64,000 bases of DNA, taken from contig NZ_CP034450.1 in assembly GCF_003952505.1 (NCBI RefSeq), positions 4,960,001-5,024,000 on the forward strand, written 5' to 3'. Shown here piece by piece: positions 48,228-56,805 of the stretch. Source of the DNA: Mesorhizobium sp. M4B.F.Ca.ET.058.02.1.1 (GTDB taxonomy: Bacteria > Pseudomonadota > Alphaproteobacteria > Rhizobiales > Rhizobiaceae). The first letter of the stretch is position 1; each line of letters starts with the position of its first letter. Made by a program: the position numbers and the translations under genes. The notes beneath the pieces are model-generated. The model saw nothing but the letters and a program-made list of their open reading frames with translations, ran no database searches and was not told the origin of the DNA.

Positions 48228-49484
48228 ATGAAGATCTTCGTGCTGGGCGGCGGTGTGATCGGGGTCACCACCGCTTACTTCCTCGCCGAGGCCGGCCACG
48301 AGGTGACGGTGTTCGATCGCCAGAAAGGTCCGGCACTGGAAACCAGCTTCGCCAATGCCGGCGAGGTCTCGCCAGGCTATGCCTCGCCCTGGGCCGGCCC
48401 GGGCATCCCGCTGAAGGCGATCAAATGGCTGCTGATGAAGCATGGCCCGCTGGTGGTGCGGCCGGCCTTCGATCCGCATATGTGGACATGGCTCTTGAAG
48501 ATGCTGCGCAACTGCACGGCCGAGCGCTATGCGCTCAACAAGTCGCGCATGGTGCCGCTTGCTGAATACAGCCGCGATACGCTGAAGACGCTGCGCCAGA
48601 CGACCGGCATCGCCTATGACGAGCGGGTTAAGGGCACGCTGCAGCTTTTCCGTACGCAAAAGCAGCTCGACGGCACCGGCGGCGACGTCGAGGTGCTGAA
48701 GAAATACGGCGTTCCCTATGAAGTCCTCGACGCCGAGGGCTGCATCGCCACCGAGCCGGCGCTGGCCGGCGTGCGCGGAAAATTTGTCGGCGGTCTCAGG
48801 CTGCCGGGCGACGAAACCGGCGACTGCAAGATGTTCACCGACCGGCTGGCGGAGCTCTGCGTGGCGCGCGGCGTCACCTTCGAATACGACACCGTGATCA
48901 GGCGAATCATCCGCAGCCGCAACCGTGTGCACAACATCCACACCAGCAAGGGCTGGAAGGCGGCGGATGCCTATGTGATGGCGATGGGCAGCTATTCAGC
49001 GCAGGCAATGCGCCGGGTGAAACGGCCAATCCCGGTCTACCCGGTCAAGGGCTATTCGATCACCGTGCCGATCAAGGATGCCGATGCCGCGCCCGTCTCG
49101 ACGGTGATGGACGAGACCTACAAGGTGGCGATCACCAGGCTCGGCGATCGCATCCGCGTCGGCGGCACGGCTGAGATTTCAGGCTTCGATATGAGGCTGC
49201 ACGAGTCGCGCCGGCGTACGCTGGAGCATTCGGTCGGCGATCTCTTCCCGGGCGGCGGCGATCTCAAGACCGCGACCTTCTGGTGCGGCTTGCGGCCAAT
49301 GACGCCGGACGGGCCTCCGCTGGTCGGCCGCAGTGAGCTGTCAAACCTCTATCTCAACACCGGCCACGGCACGCTCGGCTGGACCATGGCCTGCGGCTCG
49401 GCCAAGGTGCTGGCCGACATCATCTCCAGCCGGGTGCCGGAGATCAACGCGCACGACCTCGGGCCGGAACGCTACCTGAAATAG
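48228..49484 (+). CDS. dadA: D-amino acid dehydrogenase small subunit
   Basis: A membrane-associated FAD enzyme that oxidises D-alanine to pyruvate and passes electrons to quinone. It has 418 residues: FAD fold [20 protein letters not shown], the segment [20 protein letters not shown] and the C-terminal [19 protein letters not shown]. The start at MKIFVLGGG is preferred to one five codons earlier. It pairs with alr upstream (180-base gap). Confidence 0.93.
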   Translation: MKIFVLGGGVIGVTTAYFLAEAGHEVTVFDRQKGPALETSFANAGEVSPGYASPWAGPGIPLKAIKWLLMKHGPLVVRPAFDPHMWTWLLKMLRNCTAERYALNKSRMVPLAEYSRDTLKTLRQTTGIAYDERVKGTLQLFRTQKQLDGTGGDVEVLKKYGVPYEVLDAEGCIATEPALAGVRGKFVGGLRLPGDETGDCKMFTDRLAELCVARGVTFEYDTVIRRIIRSRNRVHNIHTSKGWKAADAYVMAMGSYSAQAMRRVKRPIPVYPVKGYSITVPIKDADAAPVSTVMDETYKVAITRLGDRIRVGGTAEISGFDMRLHESRRRTLEHSVGDLFPGGGDLKTATFWCGLRPMTPDGPPLVGRSELSNLYLNTGHGTLGWTMACGSAKVLADIISSRVPEINAHDLGPERYLK

Positions 49485-49504
49485 TGCGGCGGCCTTAAGC
49501 TTTG

Positions 49505-49551
49505 TGCATGTCGTTGTCCGAAAATCGCTGCATGCTTTTGGGCGACATGCA
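49505..49551. repeat. Rhizobial palindromic element between dadA and the phospholipase D gene
   Basis: TGCATGTCG and CGACATGCA bound a palindrome with inner CCGAAAA and TTTTGGG. It lies between two convergent genes and touches the stop codon of the minus-strand one, so it may serve as a two-way terminator. Confidence 0.75.
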
Positions 49552-51716
49552 TCAAAATGCCTGCTTCACCCAGCTCTGGTTGAACAGCAGCCTGTAGGCC
49601 CAGGGGATCGTCACATTGGTGGCGACCGGGTTCGAGTGCGCGAGGTAGTCGTCATAAACCGGCCTCATCCTGGCATTGAAGGCGGGGTCGAGAACGGTCA
49701 TGCCGTTCTCCGAGTCATGGAAGAAGCTGCGGTTGTTGAGGTTGACCGACGAGATCGCCACCAGCCGCTCATCGATCATCATGATCTTGGAATGCAGCAC
49801 CACGTCGGGCGCCTTGAATTCGCGGATGTCGATGCGGTCGCCGTACTTCTCGACGAACAGCTTGTTGAGCGCGGTGAGGAACTTGCCGCCGATATCGCCC
49901 TTGAGGTCGATGCGGCCGACAATGTCGATCCTGACGCCTCTCGCCAGCGCCCGGTCGAAGGCCAGCGCGAGCTTCGGCGTCAAATTCAGGTAAGGATTGA
50001 CGATCTGGATATGGTGCTCGGCGGTGTCGATCAATTCGACGAAATAGTTCTCCAGCGCGTGCCCGTCCTCATAGGGCGCGGAGATGAAATGCCGGGCGAC
50101 GCTTGCGGGAGCCGGCCGCTGGCGCGGACCGGAATCGAAAACGGCCGCGAGATATTGGTGTCGGCATCGCGCAGCCATACGGTCGACAGATGCGCGGCGA
50201 GCGTCTGGACCGTCGCCGGATCGGCGAACTCAATGTCGAAGTCGCTCCAGTTCGAATAGTAGTTCAGCGAGAAGCCGTCGGTCCTGCCGTATTGCTGCAG
50301 GTCCGGATAGCGCGACAGGTCGACCGGTCTGTGGAACAGGAAGCCGTCATGGATGTTGCGGCCGCCGATGATGACGCGCGAACGGCCGGGATCGTCGGCC
50401 AGCGCCGCCAGCATCTTGACGTGATGGGTCTTGTGCAGCTGTGAGATCTGCTCGTCGATCGGCGCGCCATGGTCGGCCCGCCAGCGGTATTCCTGAAGCT
50501 GGACATTGGGGAATTCCGCCGCCAGCCGGTGCAGCAGGGCGTCGTCCTTCTCGCGCTCCAGCACATCGGTGACCAGGATGCGCACCTTGGTGCCCAAGGC
50601 GGCATGGTGGCGGACCAGCCGCTCCATGACGCGGCCGGAAAAGTCCGCCTTGAACTCCAGTGACGACAGATAGATCAGCCTGAGTTTCGGCGCATGGGTG
50701 AAGTCGAGCGGCAGCTCCGGATCGGCCTTGTCGAGGGCGCTGTCGGAAAGCCTTGTGCCCAGCAAGGCCTCGACCTTGGCGTTGAACCCATCGCGCGACT
50801 TGCGCAGCAAAAGCGGTTTGCCGAGCGGCAGCGCGCAGGTCTGCGACAGCCAGCGGCCGGCATAGAACACACGGTCCAGTTCCTTCAGCCCCGACGGATC
50901 GGGCACCGGACAGCGATCGTAGCGGCTGTCGAGCGCGGCGACCCATGGGTCGGCGACCTCCTCGCGCAGGATGGTCAGCGGTGCGCCGGCGGGGGCGAGG
51001 TCGGAGCGGACACGCAGGTCGCAGCGGGTCAGCGCTTCACCGGGAAACAGGCTTGCTGATGTTTCTGCCGCCGGCAGGCTGAGATGAAACGCCGAGCCCG
51101 CCGCAATGCTGCTTGATCGTCCCGAGGCGCGGATTGCCAGCGGCCCGTCGCAGGAGCCACCTATGTCGATCGGCTTCCGGCCGGCCTGACGAAGCACGAT
51201 CTCGACCGAGCGCGCCTCCAGTCCGGAAAAGCTGAATATCCTCGGCGCGAAAGGCCGGGCGGCGGCATCGAGATAGAGCGTCTGGCGCGACATGCGCCAG
51301 CGCCCGGTGAAATGATCCTCGCCGGGCTTATCGCGGGTTGGCGTCAGCTCGGTCTTGTCGAGCGGCCTCGCCAGCCGCTGCAGCGTCCGGTAGGTCGCCT
51401 GGAAACGGCTGTTCTGGACATCACGCCAGTCATGGCCGAAACGGCCGGTGCCGTTCGTGCGATCGAGCGCGTCGAGCCGGCTCTGGGCGAGCAGCGCCTG
51501 GAACCGCTTCTCGTAGGCGCCGTTGTCGTCATTCCCGAAGTATTGTGCGGTTGCGATCTCGGTGCCGGTGGTGTCGGCCGAGACCGGCGGCCGGTCGCAG
51601 GTATCATCGCCCGGAAAGAAAGCGCAGGCGGAACGGCCGGGCATGCCGGCGCAGCCGGCCGTTGCCGCGAGCGCCAGCCAGAGCAGGGCCAGGCATCCGA
51701 AATTGCGCCGCGTCAC
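49552..51716 (-). pseudogene. Phospholipase D-like lipoprotein, frameshifted
   Basis: A PLDc-family protein of about 720 residues if repaired. The GTG start overlaps the upstream gene (GTGA). The N terminus is a lipoprotein signal (NFGCLALLWLALAATAGCAG). A first HKD-like motif lies in HHVKMLAALADD, IIGGRNIHDG. A second, canonical one (LHSKIMMIDERL, SSVNLNNRS) lies in another frame entered near 50,120. One additional base there would join the two. The role is probably phosphodiester hydrolysis in the envelope or periplasm. Confidence 0.82.
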
Positions 51717-52153
51717 CCGGTGGCCCCGTTCATGGCCTTGAGCTGGGCGGGATCGCGTGGCGGCATGAAGCCCTGCGGGAAGATCTTGCAGACGGGGACG
51801 GCGAACGTGGCGATCAGGAGTTCGGCCTCGTCGCGCATCGCCCTCGTCGCGCTCTTGTCGTCGCGGATCGCTCGCGCCGAGGCGACAAGGGCGCCGTCGC
51901 AGTCGCAATGGTTGTGGCGGGCGATGTAGCAGGCGTCGTGGACCTGGCACGCGGCGTCGAGACGGTCGACCGGCCGCAGCGACAGGTCGCCGGAGCGGGT
52001 GCCCGGCCCGCAATAGTTGCCGATGACGAAGGGCGAAGGGCGCGCCATCGCAGTGCGGATCGGCTTTGGCAGCTCCGCCTCCGGCACTTTCGTCCACGGG
52101 TTGGCGCAAGCCGAGAGGAAGGCCAGCGGCAGGATGGCAAGAACGGCTCGCAT
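51713..52153 (-). CDS. Putative lipoprotein with phospholipase A2 motifs
   Basis: A 146-residue protein with a lipoprotein signal (MRAVLAILPLAFLSAC, Cys 16). The mature part has the calcium-loop signature YCGPG (C48) and the catalytic signature DAACQVHDACY, with H72 and D73 as the expected catalytic pair, and several further cysteines able to form disulphides. This matches prokaryotic secreted phospholipase A2. It overlaps the phospholipase D-like gene by four bases. No biochemical evidence is implied. Confidence 0.72.
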   Translation of the reverse strand: MRAVLAILPLAFLSACANPWTKVPEAELPKPIRTAMARPSPFVIGNYCGPGTRSGDLSLRPVDRLDAACQVHDACYIARHNHCDCDGALVASARAIRDDKSATRAMRDEAELLIATFAVPVCKIFPQGFMPPRDPAQLKAMNGATG

Positions 52154-52257
52154 TTTCTCCGCGCCAGCTTTCCGAAAAGTCCCCGCCCGGGCTTTAAAGC
52201 CGCTCAATAGGCGGATGCCACACTCGCCGATTTTGTGGCAAGCGCAAGGCGGGCGAG

Positions 52258-53139
52258 TCAGACGAACAGAGCGCGCTCCCTTTCCACCGCCCGGGTGATG
52301 AAGTTGGCGACGATCTGCACCCGGCGCAGCGGCCTCACCGATTCGTGATAGACCAGCCAGTAGGCGCGGCGGATCGGCGCGACGATGTCGACGAGAACCA
52401 GTTCCGGCATCGAGCGGGCGACGAACGTGTGCAGGATGCCGATGCCTGCGCCGGAACGCACCGCCTCGGCCTGGCCGAGTGCCGAGGAGATGGCAAAGCT
52501 GGTGCGCCAGTCGGCGCTGAACTCGGCGGCATAGTCGAGCGAGGGGCTGACGATGAGGTCCGGCACGTAGCCAATCAGCGTGTGCCGGCCGAGCTCGGCC
52601 GGCGTCGTCGGCAAGCTATGGGCCTCGGCATAGGCGCGCGAGGCGAACAGGCCGAGCGTGTAGTCGACCAGCTTGCCCGCCACCAGCCGGCCCTCGGTCG
52701 GGCGTTCGACGGTGATGGCGATGTCGGCCTCGCGCCTGGACAGCGAGAAGGAGCGCGGCACCGGCACCAGCTGGATGGTGAGCTCGCGGTGAAGGGCGGT
52801 CAGTTCTCCCAGCCGTTTCGCCAGGAAGGCAACGCCAAAACCGTCGGGCGCGCCGATGCGCACCGTGCCCGAGATATCGTCGCCTTCGCCGGCAACGGTC
52901 GAGCGCGCGGCGATCATGTCGCTCTCCATGCGCTCGGCTATGTCGAGGAAGCGTTCGCCGGCCGGCGTCAGCTCGCTGCCCGTGGTCAGGCGGCGGAAAA
53001 GCTTCGTCCGCAGCGCCTCCTCGAGCGCCGCGATCCGGCGCGAGACGGTGGCGTGGTTGAGCTCCAGGCGTTTCGCCGCGCCGAGGATCTGGCCGGCGCG
53101 CGCCACGGCGAGAAAGATGCGGACGTCATCCCAGTTCAT
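52258..53139 (-). CDS. LysR family regulator, divergent from mmsA
   Basis: A 293-residue LysR protein: N-terminal winged helix (MNWDDVRIFLAVARAGQILG, AAKRLELNHATVSRRIAALE) and a co-inducer binding domain. It lies divergent from mmsA with 222 bases between, the usual place for a regulator of the neighbouring gene. Inferred target: mmsA. Confidence 0.88.
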   Translation of the reverse strand: MNWDDVRIFLAVARAGQILGAAKRLELNHATVSRRIAALEEALRTKLFRRLTTGSELTPAGERFLDIAERMESDMIAARSTVAGEGDDISGTVRIGAPDGFGVAFLAKRLGELTALHRELTIQLVPVPRSFSLSRREADIAITVERPTEGRLVAGKLVDYTLGLFASRAYAEAHSLPTTPAELGRHTLIGYVPDLIVSPSLDYAAEFSADWRTSFAISSALGQAEAVRSGAGIGILHTFVARSMPELVLVDIVAPIRRAYWLVYHESVRPLRRVQIVANFITRAVERERALFV

Positions 53140-53361
53140 GCCGGATGGTCCGGATTAGTCGCGAGCACTGCCTTTGCCGCCTGTCCCCTTTGTCCAGCCT
53201 GCAATCTTCGATCCCTTTCAGCAACTCGCCATTTGCGACAATTAATGCACAGCTGCCCATCGTTGTCTATTTTTTGCACAACGGTTGCGTTTTCGCTCGC
53301 GTTGCCTTCGCTCCGGCAAAGGCGGACAATGCGCCATCATCAAAACACAGGGAGAGAAACC

Positions 53362-54858
53362 ATGATCGATTACGGTCATTTCATCGGCGGCAAGCGTGTC
53401 GCCGGGACCAGCGGCCGCAAGCAGGACGTGATGCAGCCGATGGACGGTTCCGTGCGCGGCACGGTGGCGCTGGCTTCGCAGGCGGAACTGCGCGCGGCTG
53501 TCGAGAACGCCAAGGCGGCGCAGCCCCAGTGGGCGGCCACCAACCCGCAGCGGCGCGTGCGCGTGCTGATGAAGTTCCTCGAACTGGTGCAGCGCGACTA
53601 TGACGAACTGGCCGACATCCTGGCGCGCGAGCATGGCAAGACGATCGCCGACGCCAAGGGCGACATCCAGCGCGGCCTGGAAGTGGTCGAGGTCTGCATC
53701 GGAGCGCCGCACATGATGAAGGGCGAGTTCACCGACGGCGCCGGCCCCGGCATCGACGTCTACTCGATGCGCCAGCCGCTCGGCGTCGTCGCCGGCATCA
53801 CGCCGTTCAATTTCCCGGCGATGATCCCGCTGTGGAAGATTGCGCCGGCGATCGCATGCGGTAACGCCTTCATCCTGAAGCCTTCCGAGCGTGATCCGGG
53901 CGTGCCGATCCGCATTGCCGAACTGTTCATCGAGGCCGGCCTGCCGGCCGGCATCCTCAATGTCGTCAACGGCGACAAGGAAGTCGTCGACGCCATCCTC
54001 GACGATCCCGACATCAAGGCCGTCGGCTTCGTCGGTTCGACGCCGATCGCCCACTACATCTATTCGCGTGGCACCGCGGCCGGCAAGCGCGTGCAGTGCT
54101 TCGGCGGTGCCAAGAACCACATGATCATCATGCCCGACGCCGACCTCGACCAGACGGTCGACGCGCTGATCGGCGCCGGCTACGGCTCGGCCGGCGAGCG
54201 CTGCATGGCGATCTCGGTGGCGGTTCCGGTCGGCAACGACACCGCCAACCGGCTAATGGAAAAGCTCATACCGCGCGTCGAAAGCCTGAAGGTCGGCCCG
54301 TCGACGGATTCGTCCGCCGATTTCGGCCCGCTGGTGACGGCGCAGGCGCTGGAGCGCGTCAAGGGCTATGTCGATATCGGCGTCAGGGAAGGCGCCAAGC
54401 TCGTCGTCGACGGTCGCGGCTTTACGATGCAGGGCTACGAGAATGGCTACTATATGGGCGGCTGCCTGTTCGACAATGTGACGGCCGACATGCGCATCTA
54501 CAAGGAAGAGATCTTCGGGCCGGTGCTCTCGGTGGTGCGCGCGCCGACCTATGAGAACGCCATCAAGCTCGCCAACGATCACGAGATGGGCAATGGCGTC
54601 GCCATCTTCACCCGCGACGGCGATGCCGCGCGTGACTTCGCCTCGCGTGTTCAGGTCGGCATGGTCGGCGTTAACGTGCCGATCCCGGTGCCGATCGCCT
54701 ACTACACCTTCGGTGGCTGGAAGGCGTCGTCCTTCGGCGATCTCAACCAGCACGGCCCGGATGCGTTCCGCTTCTACACCAAGACCAAAACGGTCACCTC
54801 GCGCTGGCCGTCCGGCATCAAGGACGGCGCCGAGTTCGTCATCCCGACGATGAACTGA
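53362..54858 (+). CDS. mmsA: CoA-acylating methylmalonate-semialdehyde dehydrogenase
   Basis: Oxidises methylmalonate or malonate semialdehyde to propionyl- or acetyl-CoA in valine and inositol breakdown. It has 498 residues with MIDYGHFIGGKRVAGTSGRK, the NAD site segments ITPFNFPAMIPLWK and FVGSTPIA, and catalytic C281 in SAGERCMAIS. GGAGAG precedes the ATG. A very long frame upstream, running through the LysR gene, is spurious. Its last 45 bases are duplicated just downstream. Confidence 0.95.
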   Translation: MIDYGHFIGGKRVAGTSGRKQDVMQPMDGSVRGTVALASQAELRAAVENAKAAQPQWAATNPQRRVRVLMKFLELVQRDYDELADILAREHGKTIADAKGDIQRGLEVVEVCIGAPHMMKGEFTDGAGPGIDVYSMRQPLGVVAGITPFNFPAMIPLWKIAPAIACGNAFILKPSERDPGVPIRIAELFIEAGLPAGILNVVNGDKEVVDAILDDPDIKAVGFVGSTPIAHYIYSRGTAAGKRVQCFGGAKNHMIIMPDADLDQTVDALIGAGYGSAGERCMAISVAVPVGNDTANRLMEKLIPRVESLKVGPSTDSSADFGPLVTAQALERVKGYVDIGVREGAKLVVDGRGFTMQGYENGYYMGGCLFDNVTADMRIYKEEIFGPVLSVVRAPTYENAIKLANDHEMGNGVAIFTRDGDAARDFASRVQVGMVGVNVPIPVPIAYYTFGGWKASSFGDLNQHGPDAFRFYTKTKTVTSRWPSGIKDGAEFVIPTMN

Positions 54859-54914
54859 CCGGACGTCTCCTGGTTTGCGCGTCCTCGCCGCGATGCGGCT
54901 GCGGGCGCGCGGCA

Positions 54915-54959
54915 GGCATCAAGGACGGCGCCGAGTTCGTCGTCCCGACGATGAACTGA
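54915..54959 (+). repeat. Duplicated 3' end of mmsA
   Basis: The 45 bases match the last 45 bases of mmsA (54,814-54,858, including TGA) at 44 of 45 positions, with a 101-base offset. The copy has no gene body in front of it. Confidence 0.9.
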
Positions 54960-54987
54960 TCCAGGAATCGGGAGATGATCAGAGGAA

Positions 54988-55013
54988 GGCCCGGGTCGTA
55001 TCCGGGCCTTTTT
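54988..55013 (+). terminator. Intrinsic terminator of mmsA
   Basis: GGCCCGG and CCGGGCC form a 7-base stem with a 7-base loop, followed by TTTTT. Confidence 0.85.
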
Positions 55014-55166
55014 CGGATTTTTGCCGATACGCTTGTTCGCGAATCTACAAAGTGGATGGAACCAAGCGGGTGCCCTCCGTCTTAGCCTATATCCCTGCCA
55101 AGGTGCAGGCCAATCAAACAGCGCCGGTTGCAGCCGGGGTTCTCGTCTGGCGCGAGGAGGTGTCAG

Positions 55167-55472
55167 ATGGCACGATATCTCGTGGCAACGACGGTCGTTG
55201 CCGCCGCCGCGATGTTCGCGGCAGCCGGCCAGTCAAACGCGGCCGGGCAATGCGCGGCGCGGACCGACATCATCAAGGCGCTGGGCGAGAAGTTCCATGA
55301 AAGCGAGACCGCGCGCGGCCTGGTCAACCGCAGCGTCATCCTCGAGGTTTTCGTTTCCGAACAGGGCACCTGGACCATCCTGGCAACCGACACGCACGGG
55401 CTGAGTTGCGTTATTTCGGCCGGGGAAGGCTGGGACCATACAACGCAAGTGGCCGCGCTGCCGGGTACCTGA
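55167..55472 (+). CDS. Small secreted hypothetical protein, paralogue A
   Basis: A 101-residue protein with a signal peptide (MARYLVATTVVAAAAMFAAA, cleavage near SNAAG). The mature part has two cysteines, and a beta segment ILEVFVSEQGTWTILATDT. GAGGAGG lies about 5 bases before the ATG. It is clearly related to the next plus-strand gene. No domain recognised; the two cysteines are conserved in both and could form a disulphide. Confidence 0.7.
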   Translation: MARYLVATTVVAAAAMFAAAGQSNAAGQCAARTDIIKALGEKFHESETARGLVNRSVILEVFVSEQGTWTILATDTHGLSCVISAGEGWDHTTQVAALPGT

Positions 55473-55564
55473 GCACGCTTCTGCTTTGCTAGCATTAGAA
55501 TCGGCAAGCGCCTGACGAGGCACCCGCTTGCGCTTTGCCGTTGCCGTCACCATATATGGAACAT

Positions 55565-55590
55565 AATGGGAACATCCAGAAGTTCCCATT
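55565..55590 (+). other. Hairpin between the two secreted-protein genes
   Basis: AATGGGAAC and GTTCCCATT form a perfect 9-base stem around 8 bases. No T tract follows. It lies in the leader of the second gene, upstream of the hairpin that covers its ribosome binding site. Confidence 0.5.
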
Positions 55591-55672
55591 AGTGGCAGAC
55601 CGGAACGCAGAAAGGAACGACGCGATGATGACGTCGGAACCGGCCTGGGTGGCTCCGGCAAAATGAGGCTGT

Positions 55673-55704
55673 CTCCTTTTGCCGGGACGCGATGGCAAAA
55701 GGAG
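55673..55704 (+). promoter_or_regulatory. Hairpin sequestering the ribosome binding site of the second secreted-protein gene
   Basis: CTCCTTTTGCC and GGCAAAAGGAG are perfect complements separated by 10 bases. The 3' arm contains AAGGAG, the ribosome binding site, and the ATG follows at 55,712. Folding would block initiation, which suggests control of translation by temperature, a ligand, a protein or an antisense RNA. Inference from sequence only. Confidence 0.6.
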
Positions 55705-55711
55705 GTGCCCC

Positions 55712-56032
55712 ATGGCACGCAAGTCCTTTTTGGGTTGGGTGAGAAACCTGGTCCTCGCCGGCGCGCTGGCGATGGGTACGAACAGCTCGGGCGCTCAATA
55801 CCAGCACTGTGTCAAGCATAGCGCTCTGGTTGCCCATCTAAGCGAGAATTTCCAGGAACGGCAGTTTGCCTTCGGGTTGATCGGCCAGGTCGCGATCATG
55901 GAAGTGTTCGTCGGCCAGAGCGGAACCTGGACCATCATCGTCACCGACGTCGACGGCACGAGCTGCATCATCGCGGCCGGCAACAGTTGGGAAAGCGTGG
56001 CTGCGCCGACCGGCCATGACGCGCGATACTGA
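55712..56032 (+). CDS. Small secreted hypothetical protein, paralogue B
   Basis: A 106-residue protein with a signal peptide (NLVLAGALAMGTNSSGAQ). Its mature part aligns with paralogue A throughout: HLSENFQERQFAFGLIG, IMEVFVGQSGTWTIIVTDVD, SCIIAAGNSWE, and the two cysteines keep their positions. The start is chosen at MARKSFLG because an AAGGAGG lies 6 bases before it, inside the hairpin. Function unknown. Confidence 0.7.
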   Translation: MARKSFLGWVRNLVLAGALAMGTNSSGAQYQHCVKHSALVAHLSENFQERQFAFGLIGQVAIMEVFVGQSGTWTIIVTDVDGTSCIIAAGNSWESVAAPTGHDARY

Positions 56033-56044
56033 GATCGGGAGCGC

Positions 56045-56704
56045 TCAGCGCGTGGCGGCGACCTCCGCATGGCCGCGCAGCAACGCCATCAGGCGCTTGG
56101 CATCCTTGGCGGCGGCTTCCTCGTCGCCGGCGAGGATCGAGCGGATCAGCGCGACGTGGTGCTCGGCCGATTCGGCAAGGCCGGTATCCGACTTGTAGCG
56201 GAACCAGAAACGTCGGCTGTGCGTCTGCAGGGGCGCCGCCACCCGCGCGGCGAAGGGGTTGTCGGCGGCCAGCGCGAGTGCCTCGTCGAGCGCCTTGTCG
56301 GCCTGGATGAAGGCCAGCACATTGCCCGAGATGACCGCCTTCTGCATGGCAAGCGCGGCGTCATGAAACAGGTCCGCCGCCTCGCGGGTGACGAAGCGGG
56401 CGGCCGAACGCGCCAGCACCACCTCGACGCCACGCCTGGCATCGATCACGCGCAGCCAGTCTCCGGGATGAAGCGGCGCGATCGCGATGCCGGCGCGGGG
56501 CCTGACGTCGAGCAGACCCTCCCAGGCCAGACGCTGGATCGCCTCGCGCACCGGCGTGCGGCCGAGCCCGAGACGCTCGATCAGCGCGCCCTCGGTGACG
56601 AAGCTCGCCGGCGCCAGCTCGAGCGTGACGATCATATGCTCGAGCGCGCGATAGGCCTTCGCAGCCGCGGGCTCGAAATGAGATATATCTTCCAACAGAG
56701 CCAT
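56045..56704 (-). CDS. GntR family regulator (FCD type), probable regulator of hydroxyproline genes
   Basis: A 219-residue regulator: N-terminal GntR winged helix (GALIERLGLGRTPVREAIQR) and a C-terminal FCD ligand-binding domain. AGGAGA precedes the ATG by 5 bases. It is divergent from a DapA-like gene, and the shared promoter region holds several ATATATCA operators. In Sinorhizobium the hydroxyproline genes are controlled by a GntR repressor (HypR); this position suggests the same role. Confidence 0.88.
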   Translation of the reverse strand: MALLEDISHFEPAAAKAYRALEHMIVTLELAPASFVTEGALIERLGLGRTPVREAIQRLAWEGLLDVRPRAGIAIAPLHPGDWLRVIDARRGVEVVLARSAARFVTREAADLFHDAALAMQKAVISGNVLAFIQADKALDEALALAADNPFAARVAAPLQTHSRRFWFRYKSDTGLAESAEHHVALIRSILAGDEEAAAKDAKRLMALLRGHAEVAATR

Positions 56705-56713
56705 CGCGTCTCC

Positions 56714-56788
56714 TGATATATTTTCCATATATCATAACGGATTCCGCATTGACAGACCGTTTCTTACTAGATATATCACTGATATATC
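56714..56788. promoter_or_regulatory. Cluster of GntR-type operators in the divergent promoter
   Basis: TGATATAT and ATATATCA face each other at 56,714-56,734 with 5 bases between. A second pair, ATATATCA and TGATATAT, lies at 56,771-56,787 with 1 base between, and another GATATATC lies at 56,682 inside the regulator gene. Such AT-rich palindromes in a high-GC genome are the usual operators of FCD-type GntR proteins. Autoregulation and control of the catabolic genes is inferred. Confidence 0.7.
56749..56777 (+). promoter_or_regulatory. Sigma-70-like promoter of the DapA-like gene
   Basis: TTGACA and TATATC are spaced by 17 bases. The -10 lies inside the downstream operator, so a bound repressor would block RNA polymerase. 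Confidence 0.6.
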
Positions 56789-56805
56789 AGATTGGAGACG
56801 CTGCC

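Noticed and set aside
52345..53361. 339-codon upstream extension of mmsA
   Set aside because: It lies antisense to the LysR gene, and the mmsA N terminus with a good ribosome binding site begins at 53,362.
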